This document shows, piece by piece, positions 28,425-36,776 of a DNA stretch of 64,000 nucleotides. The stretch comes from an uncultured Bacteroidaceae bacterium (GTDB lineage: Bacteria > Bacteroidota > Bacteroidia > Bacteroidales > Bacteroidaceae). The stretch's first letter is position 1. Every line of letters begins with the position of its first letter. The stretch is from positions 62,001-126,000 of the forward strand of contig CAKRRN010000002.1 in NCBI GenBank assembly GCA_934394435.1, in the 5' to 3' direction. The translations under genes were made by a program, and so were the position numbers. Below the pieces are notes generated by a model. It did not search any database and was not told where the DNA came from. It saw only the letters and a program-made list of their open reading frames with translations.

Positions 28425-29135
28425 TCAGTCTTGTTCTTGAATTATGTCTTGATTGTCCAACCATTCTGGAAATTGTTCGATGTCCATGCAATCCTCCACT
28501 CTTACCTCACCCACGCGGGTCCTTCTGAGAGATATCAGATGTGCTCCGCTATCAAGAGCCTCTCCGATGTCGCGGGCAAGCGCCCGTATGTAGGTTCCTT
28601 TGCTACAGGTCACACGAATGGTCATTTGCATAGTCTCTGGATTGAAATCAAGCAGTTCTAATTCGTCAATAACCAGAACCTTGGGTCGCAGTTCCACCTC
28701 TTTGCCTTTGCGTGCCAAATCATAAGCTCTGTGGCCATTAACTTTACAGGCAGAGTAGGAGGGTGGAATCTGTTCTATGCGTCCGAGGAATTTCTGCAGT
28801 ACTTGAAGTACCTTTTCACGTGTGATGTGTTCTGTCGGATAATGGGTATCTATTGGTTTCTCCAAATCATACGATGGTGTGGTGGCTCCCAGTTGCAGGG
28901 TTGCCACATACTCCTTGGTGTGTGCTTGCAACTGGCTTATCAGTTTGGTCGCTTTTCCTACGCATACGGTCATAACACCTGTTGCTAGAGGGTCTAATGT
29001 ACCTGCGTGACCCACTTTGAGTTTCTTGATACCTGCTTTGCGACAAATAAGCCACCGCACTCTAGCCACCAGGTTGAAACTTGTCCATCCCAGAGGTTTG
29101 TCAAAGTGTAATATTTCTCCTTTACTAATGTTCAT
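28425..29135 (-). CDS. truB: tRNA pseudouridine-55 synthase
   Basis: This 236-residue enzyme makes pseudouridine 55 in the T-loop of tRNAs. The catalytic Asp48 lies in VGHAGTLDPLATGV; other family motifs are PLGWTSFNLVARVR, QIPPSYSACKVNGHRAYDLAR and CSKGTYIRALARDIG. The C-terminal PUA part is short. The gene starts 3 bp after the uppP stop. A 129 bp spacer separates it from queA. Confidence 0.95.
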   Translation of the reverse strand: MNISKGEILHFDKPLGWTSFNLVARVRWLICRKAGIKKLKVGHAGTLDPLATGVMTVCVGKATKLISQLQAHTKEYVATLQLGATTPSYDLEKPIDTHYPTEHITREKVLQVLQKFLGRIEQIPPSYSACKVNGHRAYDLARKGKEVELRPKVLVIDELELLDFNPETMQMTIRVTCSKGTYIRALARDIGEALDSGAHLISLRRTRVGEVRVEDCMDIEQFPEWLDNQDIIQEQD

Positions 29136-29138
29136 CGT

Positions 29139-29990
29139 TTATCCGAGTATCAGCACGAGCAATCCTGCCAGTGCGCAGTAGATGCCAAAGTACACGAGTT
29201 TGCCTTTCTTTACAATGTTGATCATCCACTTGCAGGCAGCGCATCCAGAGAGGAATGCTGCAGCGAAGCCTATTAGCAGAGGCAGGGTTTCTATGTTTCC
29301 GAAACTGTCTTCTCCTTTTATCGCTTTTATCACATCAAGCAATGCCTCGCCTAAGATAGGAGGAATTACCATCAGAAAGGAGAATTGTGCCATCGTCTCC
29401 TTTTTGTTGCCCAAAAGCAGACCTGTGGCAATGGTGGTGCCAGAACGTGACAGACCTGGCAATACAGCCAACGCTTGTGCAATACCTATTATCAGAGCGT
29501 GCAGGGGGCTTATCTCTTCCTTCTGCCGAGGCTTGGCAAAATACGAGAACGTTAGCAGGCAGGCTGTGACGAGCAACATGATGCCCACGATGGTCAACCC
29601 TGAACCGAAGATGCGTTCCACGTCTTCCTTGAAAAATACCCCAACGATGCCAACAGGTATCATGGATATCAGAATATTGACGGCGTAGCGTGTCTCATAG
29701 TTTGCATATGAGCATCTGACGTTTTGTGTGGTAACATTCTCCTTTGCTGTATGCGCCTGACCCGTGAATTGAAGCCAAAGACCCTTCAGAATCCACACAA
29801 TCTCTTTCCATAGGATGACAAGTGTGCTGAGCACTGTTGCCACATGCACCACTATGGTGAATGCCAGATTATCCTCTCCGTCTATGCCAAAGAGAGCCGA
29901 TCCAATGGCTAAATGGCCACTACTGCTTACGGGCAGGTATTCTGTCAGCCCTTGTAGCAATCCCAGTATGAGTGCTTGCAGGCTGTTCAT
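29139..29990 (-). CDS. uppP: Undecaprenyl-diphosphate phosphatase
   Basis: This 283-residue polytopic membrane protein recycles the C55 lipid carrier for peptidoglycan and surface glycan synthesis. The two active-site motifs are intact: LTEYLPVSSSGH at residues 15-26 and PGLSRSGTTIATGLLLG past the middle. It overlaps the DUF3098 gene by 4 bp at its start. Confidence 0.95.
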   Translation of the reverse strand: MNSLQALILGLLQGLTEYLPVSSSGHLAIGSALFGIDGEDNLAFTIVVHVATVLSTLVILWKEIVWILKGLWLQFTGQAHTAKENVTTQNVRCSYANYETRYAVNILISMIPVGIVGVFFKEDVERIFGSGLTIVGIMLLVTACLLTFSYFAKPRQKEEISPLHALIIGIAQALAVLPGLSRSGTTIATGLLLGNKKETMAQFSFLMVIPPILGEALLDVIKAIKGEDSFGNIETLPLLIGFAAAFLSGCAACKWMINIVKKGKLVYFGIYCALAGLLVLILG

Positions 29991-30238
29991 TTCTTTTCCT
30001 CCTTATCTTGAATCTCTGCCTTGTCTGCAGGTTTGTGCATAATGGCAAAGATGATGAACAAGAAGCCAAAAAGGCAAACCAATGGAGCCACTTTAATGCG
30101 TCGTGCACTGAAGATGTCTGGATTGAATACTCCTTCGCTACTTCCAGAACCAGACATCAAGATGAAGCCTATAATCACGATGGCCATGCCAATAGCCAAC
30201 AACAGATAGTTCTTCTTGTCAAATGCAAAATTGTTCAT
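29987..30238 (-). CDS. DUF3098 small membrane protein
   Basis: This 83-residue protein has two hydrophobic segments (about 11-28 and 49-66) joined by the conserved-looking linker GVFNPDIFSARRIKVAPLV, and a charged C-terminal tail. DUF3098 proteins regularly sit between ftsX and uppP in this phylum, and their function is unknown. The start is set at the ATG at 30238, giving MNNFAFDKKNY. A longer reading in the same frame runs on upstream but is not protein-like. Confidence 0.85.
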   Translation of the reverse strand: MNNFAFDKKNYLLLAIGMAIVIIGFILMSGSGSSEGVFNPDIFSARRIKVAPLVCLFGFLFIIFAIMHKPADKAEIQDKEEKK

Positions 30239-30324
30239 AATTTGATAATTATATAATTTACGCGTGATATTTTGCTTTAGGAATTGTCTCTCAGTCGTAA
30301 TTTTTGGGGAGCTGAGACTTTTTC

Positions 30325-31191
30325 TTAATAGAGGTTCTCCTCTCTTGATCGCAGGTAGTGGGTCACAGAGATAAATGTGCAGATTACAGTTATGAGTAGA
30401 CCCACGACAAGCAAGCAACACCCTGTTAGGATTAGGTTGTTGAGTGGGACATAGTCTGCCACCTCGGGGTCGTTAGTCACAGCCCAATGTATGGCTCCCA
30501 GCAATACGGCGTCAGCCAGGATGGTTGCCATAATGCCTATGCCCACGCTTCTCCATAGAAATGGTCTGCGGATAAAACTCCAACGCGCCCCCACCAGTTT
30601 CATCGTGTGTATGGTGAATCGCTGGCTGTATACGCTTAGCCGCACGGTGTTGCGTATGAGGCTTAGTGATATGATGACTAGCAGAATGGCTATTACGAAC
30701 AGAATCGTGGTGATGCGACGTATGTTCTCATTGATGCTTTTCACTAGATCGTCTTGGTAGATGACGTCTGTAACCATCTCGGACCCCTCCAGTTCTCGGC
30801 TTATCCAGAGCAGGCTGTCACTATTGGAGTACTGGGGGGTCATTCTTACCTCCAGCGAAATGGAGAAGGGGTTCGATTCGAGAAATTCTGCAGAACCAAT
30901 ACCCATACTTTGTACATGTTCGCGCAAGGCTTGCTCACGGCTGATGTATTGTATTCCTGCCACGTATGGTTTTCTCTGGAGTTTCTTGACCATGGCATGT
31001 GCTTGTGCATCGTTGGTGTCATCAGTTAGCACCAATGTCACGGTCAGATTCTCTCTTACGGAATCAGCCAGCATTCGAGCTGCCAGTCCCAGCAGCATCA
31101 TGAGCCCCAGCAATACCAGTACCATGCTTGTGCTGATGATGCTTGTCAGAGTTTGCAACTTCCAGAAGGGTCTTCCTGTACTTTTCCCCAT
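30325..31191 (-). CDS. ftsX: Cell division protein FtsX
   Basis: This 288-residue permease-type protein partners FtsE and links divisome activity to peptidoglycan hydrolases. It has an N-terminal membrane segment (about 15-40), an extracytoplasmic domain (about 45-160, VTLVLTDDTNDAQAHAMVKK) and three C-terminal helices, including MKLVGARWSFIRRPFLWRSV between the second and third. No ftsE lies beside it, which is usual in Bacteroidota. Confidence 0.92.
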   Translation of the reverse strand: MGKSTGRPFWKLQTLTSIISTSMVLVLLGLMMLLGLAARMLADSVRENLTVTLVLTDDTNDAQAHAMVKKLQRKPYVAGIQYISREQALREHVQSMGIGSAEFLESNPFSISLEVRMTPQYSNSDSLLWISRELEGSEMVTDVIYQDDLVKSINENIRRITTILFVIAILLVIISLSLIRNTVRLSVYSQRFTIHTMKLVGARWSFIRRPFLWRSVGIGIMATILADAVLLGAIHWAVTNDPEVADYVPLNNLILTGCCLLVVGLLITVICTFISVTHYLRSREENLY

Positions 31192-31223
31192 TGTCTTCTT
31201 TTGCTACTTGTTCTTTTTTTGGG

Positions 31224-32552
31224 TTATTCTACCACTTCGCCTTTCAGAGTGGCGCTACTGCTTTCCAGAATGCGTGCCTTTACTGTCTGGCCGATGTGTC
31301 TGTTTCCTCGTGGAATGATTACCACTTTGTTCTGACCTGTACGTCCGAACAATTCCTCGCGGCTACGTTTGCTCACGCCTTCTATCAGCACCTCAAACAC
31401 CTGTCCAATACAGCGACGGTTGCTTTCTGCCGAAAGTTCGTTTTGCAAGGCAATTAGCTCGTTGAGTCTGCGCACTTTCACTTCCTCTGGGATATCATCG
31501 GGCAGATGCTTACTGGCATATGTACCTGGACGTTCGCTGTATTTGAACATGAACGCGCTGTCATACTGACATTCTCTCATCAAACTTAGGCTCATTTGGT
31601 GGTCTTCTTCTGTCTCACCGCAGTATCCTGCAAAGATATCCGTGGTGATGGAGCAGTCTGGTATGATACGGCGTATGGCTGCCACACGGTCCATGTACCA
31701 CTCGCGTGTGTACTTACGGTTCATAAGCTTCAGCACACGGTTACTACCACTTTGCACGGGCAGATGTATGTGGTGGCAGATATTGGGTTCTGATGCTATT
31801 ACGCGTAGGGTGTCATCGCTCATGTCTTTAGGGTGACTGGTGGTGAAGCGCACTCTCATTTCTGGTACAGACCTTGCCACCATCTGCAAGAGTGACGGGA
31901 AACCTGTTTCGTTTCCTTCAGAGTCAATGGCGCGGTAACTGTTGACATTTTGTCCCAGTAGGGTGACTTCCTTGAATCCACGCTCCTGTAGGTCCTTGCA
32001 TTCACGCAGGATGCTTTCAACGTCTCTGCTTCGTTCACGCCCGCGTGTATAGGGCACGATGCAATAGTGGCAGAAGTTGTTGCATCCGCGCATGATGCTC
32101 ACAAATCCGCCGATATGGGTGCCACAGATGCGTTGTGGTACAATATCCTTATAGGTTTCTGTAAGTGACAGTTCCACGTTGATGGCCTTTTGCCCGCATT
32201 CCACCTGAGCTATTAGGTCTGGCAGCGACATATAGGCATCTGGTCCGACAACAAGATCGGCATGGTATTCCTCAAGGAGTTTGTCTTTTACGCGTTCTGC
32301 CATGCATCCCAGCACACCTACAATGATTTTGCGACCCTTACGCTGGAGGCTATGAAGGAACTCTAGTCTGCTCAGAATCTTTTGTTCCGCATTCTCGCGA
32401 ACGGAGCATGTGTTAAGAAATACAGCATCTGCCTGCTCTATGTCATCGCAGACTTCGTATCCTGCCATTCCCATTACGGAGGCCACTACCTCGCTGTCAG
32501 CCACATTCATCTGGCAACCATAAGTTTCTATTAAGAGTTTCTTCATTTGCAC
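31224..32552 (-). CDS. miaB: tRNA methylthiotransferase MiaB
   Basis: This 442-residue radical SAM enzyme adds the 2-methylthio group to i6A37 of tRNAs. Cys13, Cys49 and Cys83 are the ligands of the auxiliary cluster, and Cys157, Cys161 and Cys164 (RGCNNFCHYC) hold the radical SAM cluster. A TRAM domain closes the protein (about 375-440). It ends 32 bp before ftsX and could head the cluster down to folK. A -7 box lies 20 bp upstream. Confidence 0.95.
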   Translation of the reverse strand: MQMKKLLIETYGCQMNVADSEVVASVMGMAGYEVCDDIEQADAVFLNTCSVRENAEQKILSRLEFLHSLQRKGRKIIVGVLGCMAERVKDKLLEEYHADLVVGPDAYMSLPDLIAQVECGQKAINVELSLTETYKDIVPQRICGTHIGGFVSIMRGCNNFCHYCIVPYTRGRERSRDVESILRECKDLQERGFKEVTLLGQNVNSYRAIDSEGNETGFPSLLQMVARSVPEMRVRFTTSHPKDMSDDTLRVIASEPNICHHIHLPVQSGSNRVLKLMNRKYTREWYMDRVAAIRRIIPDCSITTDIFAGYCGETEEDHQMSLSLMRECQYDSAFMFKYSERPGTYASKHLPDDIPEEVKVRRLNELIALQNELSAESNRRCIGQVFEVLIEGVSKRSREELFGRTGQNKVVIIPRGNRHIGQTVKARILESSSATLKGEVVE

Positions 32553-32571
32553 ATTATACCCAATTTCGCTG

Positions 32572-32579
32572 CAAAGATA
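32572..32579 (-). promoter_or_regulatory. -7 box of miaB
   Basis: TATCTTTG on the minus strand matches TAnnTTTG, 20 bp upstream of the miaB start. The upstream TTTG element is not clear. Confidence 0.5.
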
Positions 32580-32683
32580 CTCATTTTTATTGGCTTTCTT
32601 CGGGAAGTGACGAAGTAAAATGTTTTGTTCTGACGCGCGATGTGTTAAATAGTGTGAATGTGTTGTGATATTCTTCTATAAGC

Positions 32684-32716
32684 TTTTGCATGGGATGCTA
32701 TAATTTGTTAATTTTG
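32684..32716 (+). promoter_or_regulatory. Isolated rightward promoter
   Basis: TTTTG (32684-32688), a 20 bp spacer and TAATTTTG (32709-32716) fit the Bacteroidota consensus on the plus strand, in a gap where no rightward gene exists. Confidence 0.65.
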
Positions 32717-32721
32717 TAGTG

Positions 32722-32802
32722 TTAGATTTCATTAGATTTTTTCATAGTTAAGGTTTAGTTATGTTAATATGGGGGGACTGTGAAGCCCCCTCATGTTTTT
32801 CT
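32722..32802 (+). ncRNA. Candidate small RNA, about 80 nt
   Basis: The isolated promoter just upstream would start a transcript near 32722. A GC hairpin with a following T-run would end it near 32802. The stretch has no ORF of note. It lies between miaB (leftward) and repeat copy A. This is an inference from promoter and terminator geometry only; no RNA family was recognised. Confidence 0.4.
32771..32800 (+). terminator. Intrinsic terminator, rightward
   Basis: GGGGG (32772-32776) and CCCCC (32786-32790) close a 9 nt loop and are followed by TCATGTTTTT. No annotated rightward gene precedes it, so it is the end of the candidate small RNA or an orphan element. Confidence 0.55.
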
Positions 32803-32884
32803 GTAGCATGCGGTTCGGCAGACCTCTTAAAGTAGAGTCCTAAGATACTTTGCCAAGTAAGCTGTCTTCGTTGGCCATTGAAGC

Positions 32885-33192
32885 CGTATTACTTTTTAGA
32901 GTGACTTTTTATTGATTTCCGTAGAGACGTTTTCTCACAGTATAAACAGAGTAAAAAGGTAGACGCACTATCCATTTTATGAAACGATAATAGTGAACCA
33001 TTATAGTAACCCTTTTCTTTTTTTCTAACTGGGAAAATATTTTTCTCCAACTAGGAAAATAAATTGAGCCGTTTCGTATGGATCTTATTATTATATCCTT
33101 TGTACAGACAATCAAGCTGGCTTATAAGTACAGGTTATGCCTGTGGATTGTGTCCGAAACTCTCTCATGTTTATTGTGTGAGCCATTTTTTT
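32885..33192 (+). repeat. Interspersed stem-loop repeat, copy A
   Basis: About 300 bp shared with copy B (62566-62876) at high identity by eye, with small indels. Landmarks are GTATTACTTTTTAGAGTGAC, two similar TAACTGGGAAAATA / CAACTAGGAAAATA words, AAATTGAGCCGTTTCGTAT, AAGCTGGCTTATAAG and a stem-loop with arms ACAGG and CCTGT. Just before it lies one inverted copy of the 22 bp unit seen at 62480 (around 32862-32882), and before that a CCTAAGATACTT word like the second array. The repeat lies beyond the 3' end of ung. Confidence 0.85.
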
Positions 33193-33245
33193 TCTTGTAT
33201 GATGGTTCATCGGGAGAGGTTACTTGCTCAAGTTCCTCGTTTTTT

Positions 33246-33911
33246 TTACCAAAGGATGGGTTGCATGCCATGAGCTTCAAGATATTCGTTACACAGAAGG
33301 AAATGTCGGTTTCCAAAGAATCCCCGATAAGCGCTGAGCGGACTGGGATGTGGACTTCTGAGTACAAGATGTCGGTTCTCGTCTATGAAGGATGCTTTTC
33401 TGCCAGCAGGTGCTCCCCATAGCATGAATACGAGATGCTCTCTCTCTTTACTCAAGTGACGTATTACCTCATCGGTAAATGTTTCCCATCCATGGCCACT
33501 ATGACTGAATGCTTGGTGGGCACGCACGGTCAGGCATGTGTTAAGAAGAAATACACCTTGGCTAGCCCATCTGCTAAGATTACCGCTTTGGGGAATGGGC
33601 GACCCCGTTTCGGTATGTACTTCTTGAAAGATATTGCGGAGCGAAGGAGGAAAGTCTACTCCATCGTTTACGCTAAAGCATAATCCGTGGGCTTGCCCAG
33701 GGCCATGATAAGGGTCCTGTCCCAGGATGACAACCTTGACCTCCTTGAATGGAGTGCTATTGAACGCGTTGAAAATGAGATGGCCAGGTGGGTAGCATGT
33801 ACAAGCAGAATACTCTGCATGAACAAAACGAACGAGTTCGCCAAAATAGGGTTTGGCAAACTCGTCGTTCAGTATTGCTTTCCAGGATGGCTCGATGTTT
33901 ACACCTGCCAT
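33246..33911 (-). CDS. ung: Uracil-DNA glycosylase
   Basis: This 221-residue family 1 enzyme removes uracil from DNA. The water-activating Asp66 lies in VILGQDPYHGPGQAHG, and the C-terminal HPSPLSAYRGFFG carries the minor-groove loop histidine. Length is standard. It starts 7 bp after gpmI and is probably translated from the same mRNA. Confidence 0.96.
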   Translation of the reverse strand: MAGVNIEPSWKAILNDEFAKPYFGELVRFVHAEYSACTCYPPGHLIFNAFNSTPFKEVKVVILGQDPYHGPGQAHGLCFSVNDGVDFPPSLRNIFQEVHTETGSPIPQSGNLSRWASQGVFLLNTCLTVRAHQAFSHSGHGWETFTDEVIRHLSKEREHLVFMLWGAPAGRKASFIDENRHLVLRSPHPSPLSAYRGFFGNRHFLLCNEYLEAHGMQPILW

Positions 33912-33918
33912 ATGAAAA

Positions 33919-35439
33919 TCAGTCTTTTATAAGGCACTTACCAGTCATCTCTGCAGGTTGCTCCAGTCCCATGATGTGCAGTATGCTGGGAGCAACATCT
34001 GCCAGTACGCCATTTTCCACTTTGGCATCTTTGTTCTGGGTCACATAGATGAATGGTACGGGATTCAGCGAATGTGCGGTATTGGGAGTGCCATCGGGAT
34101 TGATAGCGTTGTCGGCATTGCCATGATCCGCTATGATGATAGTCTCGTAGTCGGTGGCGTTGGCAGCCTCGATGACTTCCTTTACGCATTGGTCTACAGC
34201 CTTTACTGCGGCTTCAATTGCCTCGTAGATACCTGTATGTCCTACCATGTCACCATTGGCGAAGTTGACTACAATGAAGTCAAACTTATTCTCTTTAATG
34301 GCTGCCACCAACTTGTCCTTTACTTCAAAGGCACTCATCTCAGGCTTCAGATCATAGGTAGCCACCTTGGGGCTTGCCACCAGGATACGTTCTTCTCCGT
34401 CGAATGGAGCCTCGCGACCTCCGTTGAAGAAGAAGGTTACATGGGCATATTTCTCTGTTTCTGCCGTGTGGAGTTGCTTAAGCCCCTTGCTTGCCAAATA
34501 TTCGCCCAGGGTGTTCTTGACGTTCTCCTTGGGGAAGAGAATATGGACACCTGTGAAACTGGCATCGTAAGGAGTCATGCAGTAGTACTGAAGACCAGGG
34601 ATGGTGTGCATGCCCTGCTCGTTCATGTCCTGCTGTGTAAGTACGATGGTGAGCTCCTTGGCACGGTCATTACGATAATTGAAGAAGATGACCACGTCGC
34701 CTTCCTTGATGGTTCCGTCTATGGTACTGTTGTTGATGGGTTTTACAAACTCATCAGTCACTCCATCATCATAACTCTCCTGCATTGCCTGCACCATGTC
34801 TGTAGCCTGCTTGCCCTCTGCATTGACCAAAAGGTCGTATGCAATCTTGATGCGTTCCCAACGCTTGTCGCGATCCATAGCGTAAAAACGTCCTATCACA
34901 CTAGCGATAGCGGCACCAGGAACGTCGGCACAATGGTCTGTCACCTGCTGTATGAAACCTTTTCCGCTCTTGGGGTCTGTGTCACGTCCATCCATGAAGC
35001 AATGCACGTAGGTATGTTTGATGCCATGTGTCTTGCTGATATTGAGCAGTGTGAAAAGATGTTCAAGCGATGAGTGTACGCCACCATTGCTGGTAAGTCC
35101 CATCAGATGCACATTCTTCCCGTTGGCCTTAGCATATTCATAGGCAGATACAATTTCGGGATTTTCCAGGATGCTTCCATCAGCACAAGCGCGGTTAATC
35201 TTTACCAGGTCTTGGTAAACGATACGTCCAGCACCGATGTTGAGGTGACCGACCTCAGAGTTACCCATTTGTCCATCGGGCAGACCCACGTTTTCACCAC
35301 TTGCAAGAAGTTGGCTGTGGGGGTATGTACTGTTGAGATAGTCCATGAAAGGAGTGGGAGTGTTGAAAATCACATCACCCTTACCATGATTGCCGATGCC
35401 CCATCCATCGAGAATCATCAGAAGTGCTTTCTTTGCCAT
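33919..35439 (-). CDS. gpmI: 2,3-bisphosphoglycerate-independent phosphoglycerate mutase
   Basis: This 506-residue manganese enzyme interconverts 3- and 2-phosphoglycerate in glycolysis. ILDGWGIG at the start holds a metal-binding Asp, and Ser61 in MGNSEVGHLNIGAG is the phosphorylated nucleophile. IADHGNADN near the C-terminus supplies further metal ligands. It has its own promoter immediately upstream and is followed by ung. Confidence 0.97.
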   Translation of the reverse strand: MAKKALLMILDGWGIGNHGKGDVIFNTPTPFMDYLNSTYPHSQLLASGENVGLPDGQMGNSEVGHLNIGAGRIVYQDLVKINRACADGSILENPEIVSAYEYAKANGKNVHLMGLTSNGGVHSSLEHLFTLLNISKTHGIKHTYVHCFMDGRDTDPKSGKGFIQQVTDHCADVPGAAIASVIGRFYAMDRDKRWERIKIAYDLLVNAEGKQATDMVQAMQESYDDGVTDEFVKPINNSTIDGTIKEGDVVIFFNYRNDRAKELTIVLTQQDMNEQGMHTIPGLQYYCMTPYDASFTGVHILFPKENVKNTLGEYLASKGLKQLHTAETEKYAHVTFFFNGGREAPFDGEERILVASPKVATYDLKPEMSAFEVKDKLVAAIKENKFDFIVVNFANGDMVGHTGIYEAIEAAVKAVDQCVKEVIEAANATDYETIIIADHGNADNAINPDGTPNTAHSLNPVPFIYVTQNKDAKVENGVLADVAPSILHIMGLEQPAEMTGKCLIKD

Positions 35440-35479
35440 AATATTTTTACTTTAATCTTTGATTACTTAATTTTCGCTG

Positions 35480-35511
35480 CAAAATTACCTATTTAAATGC
35501 TTACAGCCAAG
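35480..35511 (-). promoter_or_regulatory. gpmI promoter
   Basis: On the minus strand TTG (35510-35508), a 20 bp spacer and TAATTTTG (35487-35480) match the consensus. The upstream element touches the rnhB stop codon at 35512, so gpmI is transcribed separately although the gap is only 72 bp. Confidence 0.75.
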
Positions 35512-36123
35512 TTATACTTCCTCGAAATCCAGTGTCATCTGTTCTGGAGGGAGTAATTGGAAGGTAAGCCTGTGATAGGGTGTTACGCCGTATTGGCGTA
35601 TTGCCATGCGTTGCGCTAGAGCAGGATACCCCTTATTGGAATCCCAGTGATATTGAGGATAGCGAGCGTGTAGGGATAACATGTATTCATCTCTATGCGT
35701 CTTAGCCAAAATGCTGGCTGCTGCTATGCTCATATATTTCCCATCGCCTTTTACAATAGTGGTGTGAGGCAAATCGCCATAGGGCTTAAACCGATTGCCA
35801 TCCACGATAATTTCTTGTGGACGTATCTGAAGTTGATCCAGGGCACGATGCATAGCCAAAATGCTAGCGTTTAGGATGTTTATTTGGTCTATTTCGTGAT
35901 TGTCCACAATGCCCACTGCCCATGCCACAGCCTCACGTTCGATAACAGTCCGTAACTGGTTGCGCCTCTTCTCGCTAAGCTGCTTGGAGTCGTTGAGCAA
36001 CTCATTATGATAGTTAGGGGGGAGTATGACAGCTGCCGCATAGACGGGTCCTGCCAGACAGCCACGCCCAGCTTCGTCACAGCCTGCCTCTATGACCCCT
36101 TCTCTATAATAAGGAAGCAACAT
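35512..36123 (-). CDS. rnhB: Ribonuclease HII
   Basis: This 203-residue enzyme cuts the RNA strand of RNA-DNA hybrids and removes misinserted ribonucleotides. Asp16 and Glu17 in AGCDEAGRGCLAGPVYAAA are the first catalytic acids. The further acidic residues and the IAAASILAKTHRDEYM helix also fit the family. The gene stands between a small lipoprotein gene (51 bp upstream) and gpmI. Confidence 0.96.
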   Translation of the reverse strand: MLLPYYREGVIEAGCDEAGRGCLAGPVYAAAVILPPNYHNELLNDSKQLSEKRRNQLRTVIEREAVAWAVGIVDNHEIDQINILNASILAMHRALDQLQIRPQEIIVDGNRFKPYGDLPHTTIVKGDGKYMSIAAASILAKTHRDEYMLSLHARYPQYHWDSNKGYPALAQRMAIRQYGVTPYHRLTFQLLPPEQMTLDFEEV

Positions 36124-36174
36124 AGCTAATTTCTTCTTTCCTTGGTTGCTTGAGCGCGGTCCAGATAGGTAAAC

Positions 36175-36732
36175 TTACTGTGAGATAACCTTGCCACTAT
36201 AAGTGAAGTTAACAGCTTCGCTCATCTCGCCAAAGTAGACTGTGAGTTTAAGGGTAATCACTCCACTTGTGGCACTTGCCTCGGTGATGTACAGATTGCT
36301 TGCCTCTACAGTCTTTCCGTTATATGAGAAGGTACCGTCTATATAAGCGTTATCTCCCACGGTGAGGGTAGTGCTACTGGTGGTGCTCTGCATGGTTAGG
36401 TTTGAGATGGTTATGGCAGAAATGCTCAAGCCATTGGAACTGGCTGCAGGAAGCACCACGGTGGCAAGTGTCTCGTTGGCAGAACTGGTGGAAAGTTGCA
36501 CTTGAACGTTTTGGGCAGAAAATTCAGCCAACGTCTTGGTGTAGGCACCTTCGCTGTTAGGCTCAGACAGACACTGGTAAGTGGCATTGCCAGAATAAAC
36601 GTAAGTAGTGTTGGTACCAATCAGATTCTTGATGAAATTCAGCCAGGTGTTGTTTTCATCGCAACTACTCACTGCAACTCCTGTAAGGAGTACTGCCAAA
36701 CAAAGACAGATTCTAAAAATGTGCTTTCTCAT
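36175..36732 (-). CDS. Small lipoprotein, beta-rich, calycin-like at best
   Basis: This 185-residue protein has a lipoprotein signal with the lipobox VSSC at about residue 24. A short helical segment and then about 140 residues of Ser/Thr-rich beta-strands follow (QVQLSTSSANETLATVVLP, LTVYFGEMSEAVNFTYSGK). It resembles the calycin-like lipoproteins common in Prevotella and Bacteroides, but no diagnostic motif is visible, so the family is tentative. It would be anchored in the outer or inner membrane. It follows sufS by 44 bp and may be read through from the suf operon. Confidence 0.6.
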   Translation of the reverse strand: MRKHIFRICLCLAVLLTGVAVSSCDENNTWLNFIKNLIGTNTTYVYSGNATYQCLSEPNSEGAYTKTLAEFSAQNVQVQLSTSSANETLATVVLPAASSNGLSISAITISNLTMQSTTSSTTLTVGDNAYIDGTFSYNGKTVEASNLYITEASATSGVITLKLTVYFGEMSEAVNFTYSGKVISQ

Positions 36733-36776
36733 ATCTCATTCTTTATTATCCTACATATTATATATATGTGTACGTG

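Noticed and set aside
33958..35073. 371-codon rightward open frame
   Set aside because: It lies wholly antisense to gpmI, whose motifs are intact; its composition (many Cys, His, Tyr) is that of a complement shadow.
36740..36776. AT-rich inverted repeat between the lipoprotein gene and sufS as a terminator
   Set aside because: The arms are short (ACATAT/ATATGT) and purely AT-rich, with no T-run; too weak to call.
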